Positions 44,992 to 53,836 are shown, counted from the first letter of the stretch. The stretch is 64,000 bases of DNA from MGBC114079 sp964531385 (GCA_964531385.1 CAZHGC010000001.1:115616-179615); one strand, 5' to 3'. Program-made: numbers and translations. Notes: generated from the letters alone by a model not told the origin.

Positions 44992-47121
44992 ATGATGAGG
45001 ATTAAATTTAAAAAGAATTTTTGGTTTAATTTGTTACTTCTGGTTTTGGCATTTACAATAACTATGATTTGCTCGGTTTCGGGGCGATATATGTCGGAAA
45101 ATCTTGATTTGGCTGTTGGTTCGGTTAGCCCGCAAAAATTTATTGCAAATGAAGAAATTAAAAACGAAATTGCAACGCAAAGGAATATTGATAAGGCGAT
45201 TTCTGAATTGTCTCCACTTTATATGCAGGATTCTACTGTTCAGAAAAAGGTTATTGAAAAAATAAATTCTTATTTTGACTATATTAATGCAAATTCTTCA
45301 AAAATTGGAAGCAGATTTTCTTATTTGGAGTCAACTTCCGAAAGCGAGGAGCTTTCGACTTTTGAAGAAGAAACTCAAACCGCTTATGAAATTATTAATC
45401 CTTTTGAAGAAGATGACGAATTGTCTTCGGACATATATTTATCAACAAGGCAAGTTAAAGTTATTACGGAACTTTCGGAAAAAGAGCTCCTTCGATTTGA
45501 AAAGAATGTTGCAGACATTGCAAATTCGGCTTTGGAGCAGGGTATTCGAGAGGACAATGAAGATAAAATTCTCATATATGTTAAAAGTGAGCTTTCGGAA
45601 CTTAAACTTTCGAGCGAGCTTTCGGATATTGGATATGCAATTATATCTTCGGTTTTGGAACCAAATCTTATTGTTGATGTTGAGGCAACCGAAAAAGCAA
45701 AAGAAGAAAAAATTGCGTCTGTTGAGCCGGTTATGGTTTTGAAAAATCAAAAGATTGTTGATTCGGGCGAAATTATAAGCGAGGAAATTTATTCTTTGTT
45801 GTATTCTTCGGGGTATATTCAAAAAAGAGATTTTTCCGAAAACATAATGCCTATTTTAGGAACAGGCGTTATTGTACTTTTTATATTTCTATGCACAGCT
45901 ATTTATATTAAAAAATTTCATAGAAAGCTTTATACAAGAAAAAATGAAGCGTTATTGCTGTTTTTTCTTTACATAATGCTAACGATTGGAATAAAATTTT
46001 TGCTTAATGTTCCTTATATATTTATGCCTGTTTTGGTGTTTACGATGCTTGTTGCGATGCTTCTTAATTACAGATTGGCGATAATTTTGAATTTTGCCGT
46101 TTGCTTGGTTTATTATGTTGCGTTCAATATGAATTCGGCTTTTTTACTGTATTTTACAACGACAGGAATGTTTGTTTCACTTATGTCGAATTTTATTAAA
46201 GAGCACAATATGATATTCAAAATTGGAATTTTGAATTGTATTGTTGGCTCGGTTGCTATGGCGGGTATAAGCTTTTATACAGACAAAAATTTTGACAACG
46301 AACTTTTACAAGAAATGCTTTTTGCTTTTGCAAACGGAATAATAACTTTAATTGTTTGTGTTGGAAGTATGCCATTATGGGAGGCTGTTTTTAAGGTTAC
46401 AACGTCGTACAAACTTCTTGAACTTATAAACCCCGACAAAGCTCTTTTGAGAAGGCTTTTGCTTGAGTGTCCCGGAACATATAACCATAGCATAATTGTT
46501 GGAAATCTTGCGGAGGCGGCTGCATTTGATGTTGGTGCAAATGCGGCTTTGGCTAAGGTTGGGAGTTATTATCACGATATTGGAAAGCTTAAATATCCTC
46601 AATATTTCAGCGAAAATATTAAAGGGAAAAATCCTCACGATGATATGAGCCCTTATGAAAGTTCGAAAATTATATCAAGCCACGTTGGTGCGGGAATTGA
46701 ACTTGCTGAAAAATATAAACTTCCCATTGTTGTTAGAGATATTATTGCACAACATCACGGGAATACGGTTATGGGATTTTTCTATTTTAAGGCAAAACAG
46801 GAATTTGGAGAAAAATCGGTTGATGAGGCTGATTTTAGGTATAAATATTCTGTTCCGCAATCTAAAGAAGCGGCTATTATTATGCTTGCGGATACTGTTG
46901 AGGCGGCTGTTAGAAGCAAAAACGAAACAAATTTGAAAGAAATTGAAAAATTTGTTCACGAACTTATAAAAGGAAAGTTAAATGACGGTCAGCTTAACGG
47001 GTGCTCACTTAAAATAAGCGATATTCTTAAAATTGAAAAAGCATTTATGAAAGTTCTTGCGGGAATGTATCACGAGAGAGTTCCATATCCGACAGATAAA
47101 AAAGACGAAGAGGAAGTATGA
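44992..47121 (+). CDS. pgpH: 7TM-HD cyclic-di-AMP phosphodiesterase, PgpH/YqfF type
   Basis: A 709-residue membrane protein of the 7TMR-HD family, which hydrolyses c-di-AMP to pApA. One membrane segment at residues 10-30 is followed by an extracellular domain to about 280. A seven-helix region covers about 280-480. The cytoplasmic HD domain has ECPGTYNHSIIVGNLAE, SYYHDIGKLKYPQYF, and IIAQHHGNTVMGFF. ATG 44992 follows GAGAGG; ATG 44995 is equally possible. The last four bases overlap ybeY (ATGA). Confidence 0.92.
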   Translation: MMRIKFKKNFWFNLLLLVLAFTITMICSVSGRYMSENLDLAVGSVSPQKFIANEEIKNEIATQRNIDKAISELSPLYMQDSTVQKKVIEKINSYFDYINANSSKIGSRFSYLESTSESEELSTFEEETQTAYEIINPFEEDDELSSDIYLSTRQVKVITELSEKELLRFEKNVADIANSALEQGIREDNEDKILIYVKSELSELKLSSELSDIGYAIISSVLEPNLIVDVEATEKAKEEKIASVEPVMVLKNQKIVDSGEIISEEIYSLLYSSGYIQKRDFSENIMPILGTGVIVLFIFLCTAIYIKKFHRKLYTRKNEALLLFFLYIMLTIGIKFLLNVPYIFMPVLVFTMLVAMLLNYRLAIILNFAVCLVYYVAFNMNSAFLLYFTTTGMFVSLMSNFIKEHNMIFKIGILNCIVGSVAMAGISFYTDKNFDNELLQEMLFAFANGIITLIVCVGSMPLWEAVFKVTTSYKLLELINPDKALLRRLLLECPGTYNHSIIVGNLAEAAAFDVGANAALAKVGSYYHDIGKLKYPQYFSENIKGKNPHDDMSPYESSKIISSHVGAGIELAEKYKLPIVVRDIIAQHHGNTVMGFFYFKAKQEFGEKSVDEADFRYKYSVPQSKEAAIIMLADTVEAAVRSKNETNLKEIEKFVHELIKGKLNDGQLNGCSLKISDILKIEKAFMKVLAGMYHERVPYPTDKKDEEEV

Positions 47122-47585
47122 ATATGAATATATTATTTGATAATTCGACAACTTATATTTTTGATGATGAAAAAATAAAAATATTTTATGATGTTGTTGG
47201 GGAAACCTTAAAATATGAGGGTTTTTCCGACGATGTTGAAGTTAGTATATCCATTGTTGACAATGAAGAAATTCGAAAAATAAATTGCAAATTTAGAAAT
47301 ATTGACAAGGCGACGGACGTTTTATCTTTTCCTATGATTGATTTTGAGGGCGGAGAAGAAGTTGATACAAGCGAGACGGTTGTGCTTGGTGATATTATAA
47401 TAAGCATTGAAAGAGCAATTTCACAAGCAGAAGAATATGGTCATTCAATTGAAAGAGAAATTGGATTTCTTACGGCACACAGTATGTTGCATCTTCTTGG
47501 ATATGATCATATTGAGCCGGAAGAAGAGGCTGTTATGTTTTCGAAACAGAGGGAAATACTTGAAAACGTTGGTCTTAAAAGGTAA
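47118..47585 (+). CDS. ybeY: Endoribonuclease / rRNA maturation factor YbeY
   Basis: A 155-residue zinc metalloprotein for 16S rRNA 3'-end maturation and ribosome quality control. The zinc site is in TAHSMLHLLGYDHIEPEE (H-x3-H-x5-H). NCKFRNIDKATDVLSFP and LGDIIISIERA are also family marks. The start overlaps the pgpH stop; ATG 47118 or ATG 47124 may be used, with GAAGAGGAAG upstream. The pgpH-ybeY-(cdd)-era order is conserved in Firmicutes; dgkA, often between them, is missing. Confidence 0.95.
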   Translation: MNMNILFDNSTTYIFDDEKIKIFYDVVGETLKYEGFSDDVEVSISIVDNEEIRKINCKFRNIDKATDVLSFPMIDFEGGEEVDTSETVVLGDIIISIERAISQAEEYGHSIEREIGFLTAHSMLHLLGYDHIEPEEEAVMFSKQREILENVGLKR

Positions 47586-47603
47586 TATTTTTTGGAGGTA
47601 TTT

Positions 47604-47816
47604 ATGAGCAAATATAATGTTTTATGGGAATATATTCAAAAAAGGGGCGAAAGTTCGATTAAATTGACTTTTGAAGAAATTGAAAATATTGCGGGGATTT
47701 CAATTGACCATTCTTTTTTGAGATATAAAAAGGAACTTATTGAATTTGGATATGAGGTTGAAAAAATTTTTTTGAAAGAACATACAGTTGTTTTTTCGGC
47801 GATTTCAAAAGATTGA
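47604..47816 (+). CDS. Small protein resembling the DUF7662-type family
   Basis: A 70-residue protein inserted between ybeY and cdd. The N-terminal pattern KYNVLWEYIQKRGESSIKLT, followed by FEEIENIAGISI, resembles small bacterial proteins of the Y-x-PLW-x-YL / LTF-x-EIE-x-I type (DUF7662, from memory). Those often lie beside restriction or toxin-like genes, but this one sits in a housekeeping operon. ATG 47604 follows TTTGGAGG, so it is translated strongly. Function unknown. Confidence 0.6.
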   Translation: MSKYNVLWEYIQKRGESSIKLTFEEIENIAGISIDHSFLRYKKELIEFGYEVEKIFLKEHTVVFSAISKD

Positions 47817-47873
47817 TTTTATAAAAGTATTGGAATAATTTGGTTTTTATAGTACGATTATGAGGTGATTTTT

Positions 47874-48266
47874 ATGAATGAAATTGATGAAAACAAATTT
47901 CTTATTCAAAAGGCAAAAGAGGGAAAGAAAAATTCTTATTCACCTTATTCCGATTTTAAGGTTGGTGCGACTGTTTTGACGGCTGACGGGAGTATATATT
48001 GCGGTTGCAATATTGAAAATTCGTCATACGGTGCAACGGTTTGCGCAGAAAGAACGGCTATATTTAAGGCTGTTTCCGAGGGGAAAAAAGATTTGAAAAA
48101 AATAGCCATTGTTTCGGATTTTTGCGATTTGACTTTTCCTTGCGGAATTTGTTTGCAGGTTATTTCTGAATTTATGCCGAACGGAGAATTGCTTTTTGAA
48201 GATAAAGACGGCAATATTATTGTTCATAAGGTTTGCGAACTTTTGCCGTTTACGTTTAAGTTATAG
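47874..48266 (+). CDS. cdd: Cytidine deaminase
   Basis: A 130-residue zinc enzyme that deaminates cytidine and deoxycytidine in pyrimidine salvage. The motifs are YSPYSDFKVGA, GCNIENSSYGATVCAERTA (catalytic CAE) and FPCGICLQVISEF (zinc-binding PCxxC). ATG 47874 follows GAGGTGA. It is in the usual position before era, with a uracil-DNA glycosylase gene inserted between. Confidence 0.95.
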   Translation: MNEIDENKFLIQKAKEGKKNSYSPYSDFKVGATVLTADGSIYCGCNIENSSYGATVCAERTAIFKAVSEGKKDLKKIAIVSDFCDLTFPCGICLQVISEFMPNGELLFEDKDGNIIVHKVCELLPFTFKL

Positions 48267-48278
48267 GCGGGTGGTTTT

Positions 48279-48857
48279 ATGTATACTTGGGAAGAGCTTG
48301 AGGAAAGGTGCCTGAATTGCTATAAATGCAATCTTTCGAAAACAAGAAAAAATGTTGTTATTGGCGTTGGAAACAAAAACAGTGATATTTTATTTGTTGG
48401 AGAAGGTCCGGGCGAACAAGAGGACTTGAAAGGTGAGCCTTTTGTTGGGGCGGCGGGTAAGCTTCTTGACAAAATGCTTGGGGCGATTGAATTGGACCGT
48501 TCTCAAGTTTACATAGCGAATATTGTTAAATGTCGGCCCCCATTTAATCGTGACCCGGAAAAGGAAGAGCGGGAAGCTTGCATTAATTATTTGAGACATC
48601 AATTTCTTTTGATTAGGCCGAAGATAATTGTTTGCCTTGGAAGAATTGCGGCACAGGCTATTATTGCTCCTGATTTTAGAATAACAAAAAGCAGGGGAAT
48701 ATGGTATAACAAAAAGAATTGTGATATAATTGCAACATATCACCCATCGGCACTTTTGCGAGATGAAAGCAAAAAACGTCCCGCCTGGGAAGATTTTAAG
48801 GCTATTAGAAAAAAATATGATGAAGTGAGGTTTACAAATGAATCAACAGAAAAATAA
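48279..48857 (+). CDS. Family 4 (Fe-S) uracil-DNA glycosylase
   Basis: A 192-residue uracil-DNA glycosylase of the thermostable Fe-S type, removing uracil from DNA. Cluster-binding cysteines are CLNCYKCNL near the N-terminus and NIVKCRPP / IIVCLGRIAAQ later. The active-site motif is GEGPGEQEDLKGEPFVG, and the substrate-binding HPSALLR motif is near residue 160. ATG 48279 follows GGCGGGTGG. The 3' end overlaps era by 20 bases. Confidence 0.93.
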   Translation: MYTWEELEERCLNCYKCNLSKTRKNVVIGVGNKNSDILFVGEGPGEQEDLKGEPFVGAAGKLLDKMLGAIELDRSQVYIANIVKCRPPFNRDPEKEEREACINYLRHQFLLIRPKIIVCLGRIAAQAIIAPDFRITKSRGIWYNKKNCDIIATYHPSALLRDESKKRPAWEDFKAIRKKYDEVRFTNESTEK

Positions 48858-49755
48858 AGGGTTTCGCTCAGGTTTTGTTTCTTTAATTGGCAGGCCGAAT
48901 GTTGGAAAATCAACTCTTATGAATTATCTTATTGGCGAAAAGATTGCCATAATTTCAAACAAGCCACAGACGACAAGAAACAAGATACAATCGATTTTAA
49001 CTACGGATAATTTTCAAGTTGTTTTTATTGATACGCCGGGAATTCATACGCCAAAATCGAAGCTTGGCAATTTTATGGTTAAAAGTGCAGAAACAACTTT
49101 AAACGAGGTTGACATAGTTTTATATTTAATTGAACCTTTTGAAAAAATTAAAGAGTCGGATTTAAAAATTCTTGAAAGATTGAAAAACGTTAAGTCGAAC
49201 GTTTTTTTGATAATAAACAAAGTTGATACGGTTGAAAAAGAGGAAATTTTAAAAGTTATTGACGCATATCGTTCACAATATGATTTTAAAGAAATAATTC
49301 CTATTTCGGCAATGAAGGGAATTAATACTGATGAACTTTTGGACAGTATTGAAAAATATTTGCCTCAAGGACCGCAATATTTTCCGAATGATATGATTAC
49401 GGACCAACCAGAAAGGCAGATCGTTGCCGAAATAATAAGGGAAAAGGCGTTGTATTTGTTGCAGGAGGAAATTCCGCACGGGATTGCCGTTGAAATAACG
49501 GGTATGAAAAAAAGAGAAAACAAAGATATTATTGATGTTGATGCAACTATTTATTGCGAGAGGGATTCTCACAAAGGAATTATAATTGGTAAAAGAGGGT
49601 CTATGCTTAAACAAATTGGCTCTAAGGCGAGGTTTGACATTGAAAGATTGTTGGGCTCTTCTATAAATTTGCAAATTTGGATAAAAGTTAAAAAGGATTG
49701 GCGTGACAGTGATTTCCTGTTGAAAAACTTTGGGTATGATTCGAAAAATTTATAA
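48838..49755 (+). CDS. era: GTPase Era
   Basis: Essential GTPase (305 residues) that binds the 3' end of 16S rRNA and couples ribosome assembly to the cell cycle. G1 GRPNVGKST is at about residues 18-26, G3 DTPG, G4 NKVD and G5 SAMKG follow. The C-terminal KH domain (about 225-295) has GIIIGKRGSMLKQIG. The ATG at 48838 lies inside the upstream gene behind GTGAGG, implying coupled translation. Confidence 0.97.
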   Translation: MNQQKNKGFRSGFVSLIGRPNVGKSTLMNYLIGEKIAIISNKPQTTRNKIQSILTTDNFQVVFIDTPGIHTPKSKLGNFMVKSAETTLNEVDIVLYLIEPFEKIKESDLKILERLKNVKSNVFLIINKVDTVEKEEILKVIDAYRSQYDFKEIIPISAMKGINTDELLDSIEKYLPQGPQYFPNDMITDQPERQIVAEIIREKALYLLQEEIPHGIAVEITGMKKRENKDIIDVDATIYCERDSHKGIIIGKRGSMLKQIGSKARFDIERLLGSSINLQIWIKVKKDWRDSDFLLKNFGYDSKNL

Positions 49756-50091
49756 TTAATTTTGGATTTTTTGTTTTGTGCGTATGTTTTTTTATTGTGA
49801 TGAATTTGTAAAATATGGATTTTGATGCAAAAATTTTACAATAAATTTATTTTTTTGACATTTATATTTTTTTTAAATGCTCTTTTTTGGCTGTTGAACA
49901 CTTTATGTTTTTTTGTCAAGAAATTTATTTTTACTTTTGTCGACATTTTTTTTGCCGTATATAAACTTTTTTGAAGGAAAATATAAATGTGCAGAGAACA
50001 ATTATTATGGCAAGTTGTATAATTATAATTTTACGATATTGCCGAAAAAATGATGTTTTTTGCCTATTTATATTTTTGGAGGGCGAGAAAT
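49756..50091 (+). promoter_or_regulatory. era-yqzL intergenic region with promoter candidate
   Basis: A 336-bp T-rich stretch. It contains TTGTCG (49937-49942), 17-bp spacer, TATAAA (49960-49965). The -35 overlaps a palindromic TGTCGACA (49938-49945) that resembles a Spo0A box. Copy B of the recurrent motif is at 50015-50044. No clear terminator after era and no other coding ORF were found. Confidence 0.5.
50015..50044 (+). repeat. Recurrent intergenic motif, copy B (upstream of yqzL-recO)
   Basis: TTGTATAATTATAATTTTAC, then GATATTGCCG. It differs from copy C (59696-59725) at only about four of 30 positions. Confidence 0.6.
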
Positions 50092-50229
50092 ATGACAGAG
50101 TTGTTTTGGAGTATTTTTGAAAAAAGCGGAAATTTAGACGCATTTTTGGCATATAAAGAGTTTTCTGAATTAAATTGTCAAAAAATGGATTGTTTGCTAT
50201 TGAATAATGAAGATACAAAAAAATATTGA
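50092..50229 (+). CDS. yqzL: YqzL-like small protein
   Basis: A 45-residue protein that is easy to miss. ATG 50092 follows GGAGGGCGAGAA. The N-terminal half, MTELFWSIFEKSGNLDAFL followed by AYKEF, matches the pattern of Bacillus YqzL (F-x-W-x3-FE-x-TGN-x-D-x-YL-x-KE). YqzL likewise lies between era and recO, so both sequence and position support it. The C-terminus (LLNNEDTKKY) is divergent. Function is unknown in the family. Confidence 0.75.
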   Translation: MTELFWSIFEKSGNLDAFLAYKEFSELNCQKMDCLLLNNEDTKKY

Positions 50230-50407
50230 TTTTATGTTGTTGCAAGAATTTGTTTTTGAAACGATAGTTGATGTTTTTGTAATTGGGATTTTATATATGC
50301 CACAGAATTTAAGGCATTGGCGGATATTTGAAATGAGAGTTTGGCGGAAGCGGTTGAAATTTTCGTCATTGCCTTAAATGAAAATTGACGTATTTGAGGG
50401 ATTTGAA

Positions 50408-51157
50408 ATGTCGAATTTGTTAAATTTGCGTGGGATTGTTTTGAAAGAAACGCCGGTTGGAGAGGCGGACAAATTTATTACAATTCTTGCAAAGGACTAT
50501 GGAAAAATTTCGGTTTCGGTTAAGGGGGCAAGAAGGGTTCGGAGCGGTTTGACCGCAGGAACTTCCCTTTTTTCTTATTCGGATTTTTACATATCTGAAG
50601 TTAAAAAAAAGTTCTATTTAAATCAAACAGAGCCGATTGAAACGTTTTACGGTTTGAGAAACAGCCTTGATTGTTTGGCTTATGGTTCATATTTTCTTGA
50701 AATTACAAATAAGATGCTTTATGAAAATATGCCGGCAAACAATGTTCTTTTGTTACTTTTGAAAGCTTTGACGGCACTTTCGAAAAGCAATGTTTCGAAA
50801 AGATTGATTTCTGCTATATTTGAGCTTAAAATTTTGGAATTTAACGGATATAGACCGGAAACGGAGAATTGCGTTAGTTGTGGGGAGAAAGCGGAAAGCA
50901 ATTTTTATATGACAGATGAGGGAACGGTTTGTTCGAAGTGTTTATCAAAACAAGAATTTTATGTGGCATTAGATGAAACCTTATTGTATACTATACGATT
51001 TATATTTTTTTCTGATTTGAACAAGCTTTTTTCGTTTAATATATCTCCTAAAACGTTGAAAAATCTTTCAAATCTTTCAAGGCACTTGATGAGAAGTCAT
51101 TTTAACTTTAACTTGAAATCGTTTGATTTTATAAGAGAGATTGAAGAATTTCAATAG
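50408..51157 (+). CDS. recO: DNA repair protein RecO
   Basis: Recombination mediator (249 residues) that with RecR loads RecA onto SSB-coated DNA. The N-terminal OB fold starts LRGIVLKETPVGEADKFITIL and continues GKISVSVKGARR. The C-terminal part has the zinc-type cysteines CVSCGEKAE...CSKC (about residues 155-180). ATG 50408 follows TGAGGG by seven bases; ATG 50378 would add ten residues without a good site. Confidence 0.93.
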   Translation: MSNLLNLRGIVLKETPVGEADKFITILAKDYGKISVSVKGARRVRSGLTAGTSLFSYSDFYISEVKKKFYLNQTEPIETFYGLRNSLDCLAYGSYFLEITNKMLYENMPANNVLLLLLKALTALSKSNVSKRLISAIFELKILEFNGYRPETENCVSCGEKAESNFYMTDEGTVCSKCLSKQEFYVALDETLLYTIRFIFFSDLNKLFSFNISPKTLKNLSNLSRHLMRSHFNFNLKSFDFIREIEEFQ

Positions 51158-51266
51158 AATTTGAATTTTTGCAAAGAGGTATATTTTGTTTTATTGTTAC
51201 ATATTTTGGAAAATTTAAGTGTAGATAGTGATTAGTTGTGGCTAATTAATTGTTCCATTTAGTGTA

Positions 51267-51301
51267 TTGAAAAAATTTTTTTTGTATGTAATAATATACA
51301 A
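51267..51301 (+). promoter_or_regulatory. Candidate copA promoter with an overlapping dyad
   Basis: TTGAAA (51267-51272) and TAATAAT (51289-51295) form a promoter with 16-bp spacing. A dyad TTGTAT-N8-ATACAA (51282-51301) covers the -10, placed as a repressor operator would be. It resembles neither the CopY box nor the GC-rich CsoR site closely. Confidence 0.45.
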
Positions 51302-51350
51302 TAGTGTGATTAAAATATATACATATAATTTGCATTTGAGGTGACTAATT

Positions 51351-53813
51351 TTGGAGGAACGTATTTTAAAAATAACAGGTATGACTTGTAGTGCCTGTGT
51401 TAGAGCCGTTGAACGTGCTGTTGCAAAACTTGATGGGGTTGAGTTAGCTCAGGTTAATTTTGCGACGGAAAAGCTTAACGTTGTTTTTGACAGAGAAAAA
51501 ATCGATGTTCAAAAAATTATCGAGGCAATTGTTGGGGCGGGATATGGCGTTGATTTGGAGGAAAAAAAGGAAGAGAGGGGAAATAAATTTAATTCGGAAG
51601 TTGCTAAATTTATTTTTGCACTTGTTTTTACAATTCCTCTTTTTTATATTTCTATGGGATATATGATTGGCTTGCCAATTCCGGAGGTTATTTCGCCGGA
51701 AACGAATCCTTTGGCATATGCGGTTTTACAAGTTATTCTTGTTATTCCGGTTATTATATCGGGGATAAAGTTTTACACTGTTGGCATTAAGGCGGTGTTT
51801 AAAGGTTCGCCTAATATGGACACGCTTATAGCGGTTGGAACGTTGGCTGCTTTTTTATATAGTTTATATTCGATTTATGAGATTTATATTGGCAATTCTC
51901 ATGCTGTTCATAATTTATACATTGAGTCGGTTGGAATGATTATTACTTTGATTTCGCTTGGAAAGATGCTTGAGGCGAGGTCTAAGGCAAAAACAAACGA
52001 GGCAATTAAAAAGCTTATGGGACTTGTTCCGAAAACAGCTTTTATTATTGACAAAAACGGTTCTGAAAAAGAAATTCCTGTTGAGGACGTTGCAATTAAC
52101 GATATTGTTGTTGTTAAGCCGGGAAGCAAAATTCCTGTTGACGGGGTTATAATTGAGGGAAGAACATCGATTGATGAATCTATGCTTACGGGCGAAAGTA
52201 TTCCTGTTTTGAAGAATGTTGGAGACACAGTTATTGGTGCAAGCATAAATAAAAACGGAAGAATTAAATTTCGAGCGGAGAAAGTTGGCAAAGATACGGC
52301 TCTTGCGGGAATTATACGTCTTGTTGAAGAGGCTCAAGGTTCGAAAGCTCCGATTGCGAAGCTTGCTGATGTTGTTTCCGGATATTTTGTTCCGATTGTT
52401 ATTTTAATTGCGTTGGTGGCATCAAGCATATGGTATTTTTCGGGTCAGAATTTTGAGTTTTGCATAAAAATTTTTGTTTCGGTTATGACGATTGCCTGCC
52501 CTTGTGCATTGGGGCTTGCAACCCCAACTGCGATTATGGTTGGTACGGGGAAAGGTGCGGAATATGGAATTTTGATTAAAGGCGGAAGCGTTTTGGAAGC
52601 AGCTCACAAAATCGATACGGTTGTTTTGGACAAAACGGGAACAATTACCGAGGGAAAGCCTGTTGTTACAGACGTTGAATGTTTTAACGGATTTGATGAA
52701 AAAACTTTGATTAGGTATGCGGCATCTGCTGAAAAAGGCTCGGAGCACCCTCTTGGCGATGCTGTTATAAAAAAAGCAGATGATGATAAAATTGAATTGG
52801 CGAAAATTTCCGAGTTTAATGCTGTTTCGGGATATGGGCTTGAATGTTTTATTGAAAAACATAAAGTTTGTATCGGAAACAAAAAATTTATGGAAAAGAA
52901 TAATATTGATATTGGTGATTATTATAAAAAAGCAGACATTTTTGCGGAAGAGGGTAAAACATCTATGTTTGTTGCGGTTGATAACGTTATTGCGGGAGTT
53001 TTGGCTGTTGCTGATATTTTGAAAAAAGAAAGCGTTTTTGCCGTTCAAAAACTTAAGGAAATGGGAATTAATGTTTATATGATTACCGGAGATAATGTTA
53101 AAACAGCGGAATTTGTTGCAAAGCAAGCAGGTATTTCGAATGTTTTGGCGGAGGTTTTGCCGAAAGACAAGGCTGAAGAAGTTGGAAAGATTCAAAAATC
53201 AGGAAAAATTGTTGCTATGGTTGGTGACGGAATTAACGATGCACCGGCACTTGCAAAAGCTGATGTTGGAATTGCTATTGGAAGCGGAACGGACGTTGCT
53301 GTTGAATCGGCGGATATTGTTTTGATGAAAGACGAAGTTACAGACGTTGTTAACGCAATAATGCTTAGCAAAAAGACGATTAAAAATATAAAAGAAAATC
53401 TTTTTTGGGCATTTTTTTATAATACTCTTGGTATTCCGATTGCTTGTGGAATTTTATATTTATTTGGAGGACCGTTGCTTAACCCAATGATTGGAGCGGC
53501 GGCGATGAGTTTTAGTTCTGTATCTGTTATAAGCAACGCATTAAGGCTTAGAAAATTTAAACCTATTGCTGTTGATAAAAATAATCAAAATATGGAGGTT
53601 TTTACTATGAAGAAAACAATTAAAATTGAAGGTATGTCTTGTATGCATTGTTCGGCACGTGTTGAAAAAGCATTGAAAGAAATTGACGGTGTTTCTGATG
53701 TTGCGGTTAATCTTGACGAAAAAAATGCGGTTGTGAATGTTGACGGTGTTTCCGATGATGTTTTGGTTAATGCTGTTACGGAAGCCGGTTATGATGTTGT
53801 TGGCATTGAGTAG
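51351..53813 (+). CDS. copA: Copper-translocating P1B-type ATPase with N- and C-terminal HMA domains
   Basis: A Cu(I)-exporting ATPase of 820 residues. The N-terminal metal-binding domain has GMTCSACVRAV (about residues 9-19). Eight membrane segments are interrupted by the actuator (LTGES) and the catalytic domain: DKTGT with Asp about 427, SEHPLG, and MVGDGINDAPAL. The ion path has CPC (about 383-385) in ACPCALGLATPT. Unusually, a second HMA domain (GMSCMHCSARV) sits at the extreme C-terminus after a short linker, where CopZ would normally be a separate protein. The TTG start at 51351 follows GAGGTGA. Confidence 0.96.
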   Translation: MEERILKITGMTCSACVRAVERAVAKLDGVELAQVNFATEKLNVVFDREKIDVQKIIEAIVGAGYGVDLEEKKEERGNKFNSEVAKFIFALVFTIPLFYISMGYMIGLPIPEVISPETNPLAYAVLQVILVIPVIISGIKFYTVGIKAVFKGSPNMDTLIAVGTLAAFLYSLYSIYEIYIGNSHAVHNLYIESVGMIITLISLGKMLEARSKAKTNEAIKKLMGLVPKTAFIIDKNGSEKEIPVEDVAINDIVVVKPGSKIPVDGVIIEGRTSIDESMLTGESIPVLKNVGDTVIGASINKNGRIKFRAEKVGKDTALAGIIRLVEEAQGSKAPIAKLADVVSGYFVPIVILIALVASSIWYFSGQNFEFCIKIFVSVMTIACPCALGLATPTAIMVGTGKGAEYGILIKGGSVLEAAHKIDTVVLDKTGTITEGKPVVTDVECFNGFDEKTLIRYAASAEKGSEHPLGDAVIKKADDDKIELAKISEFNAVSGYGLECFIEKHKVCIGNKKFMEKNNIDIGDYYKKADIFAEEGKTSMFVAVDNVIAGVLAVADILKKESVFAVQKLKEMGINVYMITGDNVKTAEFVAKQAGISNVLAEVLPKDKAEEVGKIQKSGKIVAMVGDGINDAPALAKADVGIAIGSGTDVAVESADIVLMKDEVTDVVNAIMLSKKTIKNIKENLFWAFFYNTLGIPIACGILYLFGGPLLNPMIGAAAMSFSSVSVISNALRLRKFKPIAVDKNNQNMEVFTMKKTIKIEGMSCMHCSARVEKALKEIDGVSDVAVNLDEKNAVVNVDGVSDDVLVNAVTEAGYDVVGIE
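53607..53813 (+). CDS. copZ: Possible free CopZ-like copper chaperone from an internal start in copA
   Basis: Within copA and in frame, GGAGG (53594-53598) precedes ATG 53607 by eight bases, the same layout as true starts in this window (for example 7307 and 30674). Translation from here gives a 68-residue HMA protein beginning MKKTIKIEGMSCMHC, the size and shape of CopZ, which delivers Cu(I) to CopA. The simplest history is a copA-copZ pair fused by loss of the copA stop codon while the copZ ribosome binding site remained. That free protein is made is inference. Confidence 0.6.
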   Translation: MKKTIKIEGMSCMHCSARVEKALKEIDGVSDVAVNLDEKNAVVNVDGVSDDVLVNAVTEAGYDVVGIE

Positions 53814-53836
53814 AGATTAATAGATATTAAGTATTT

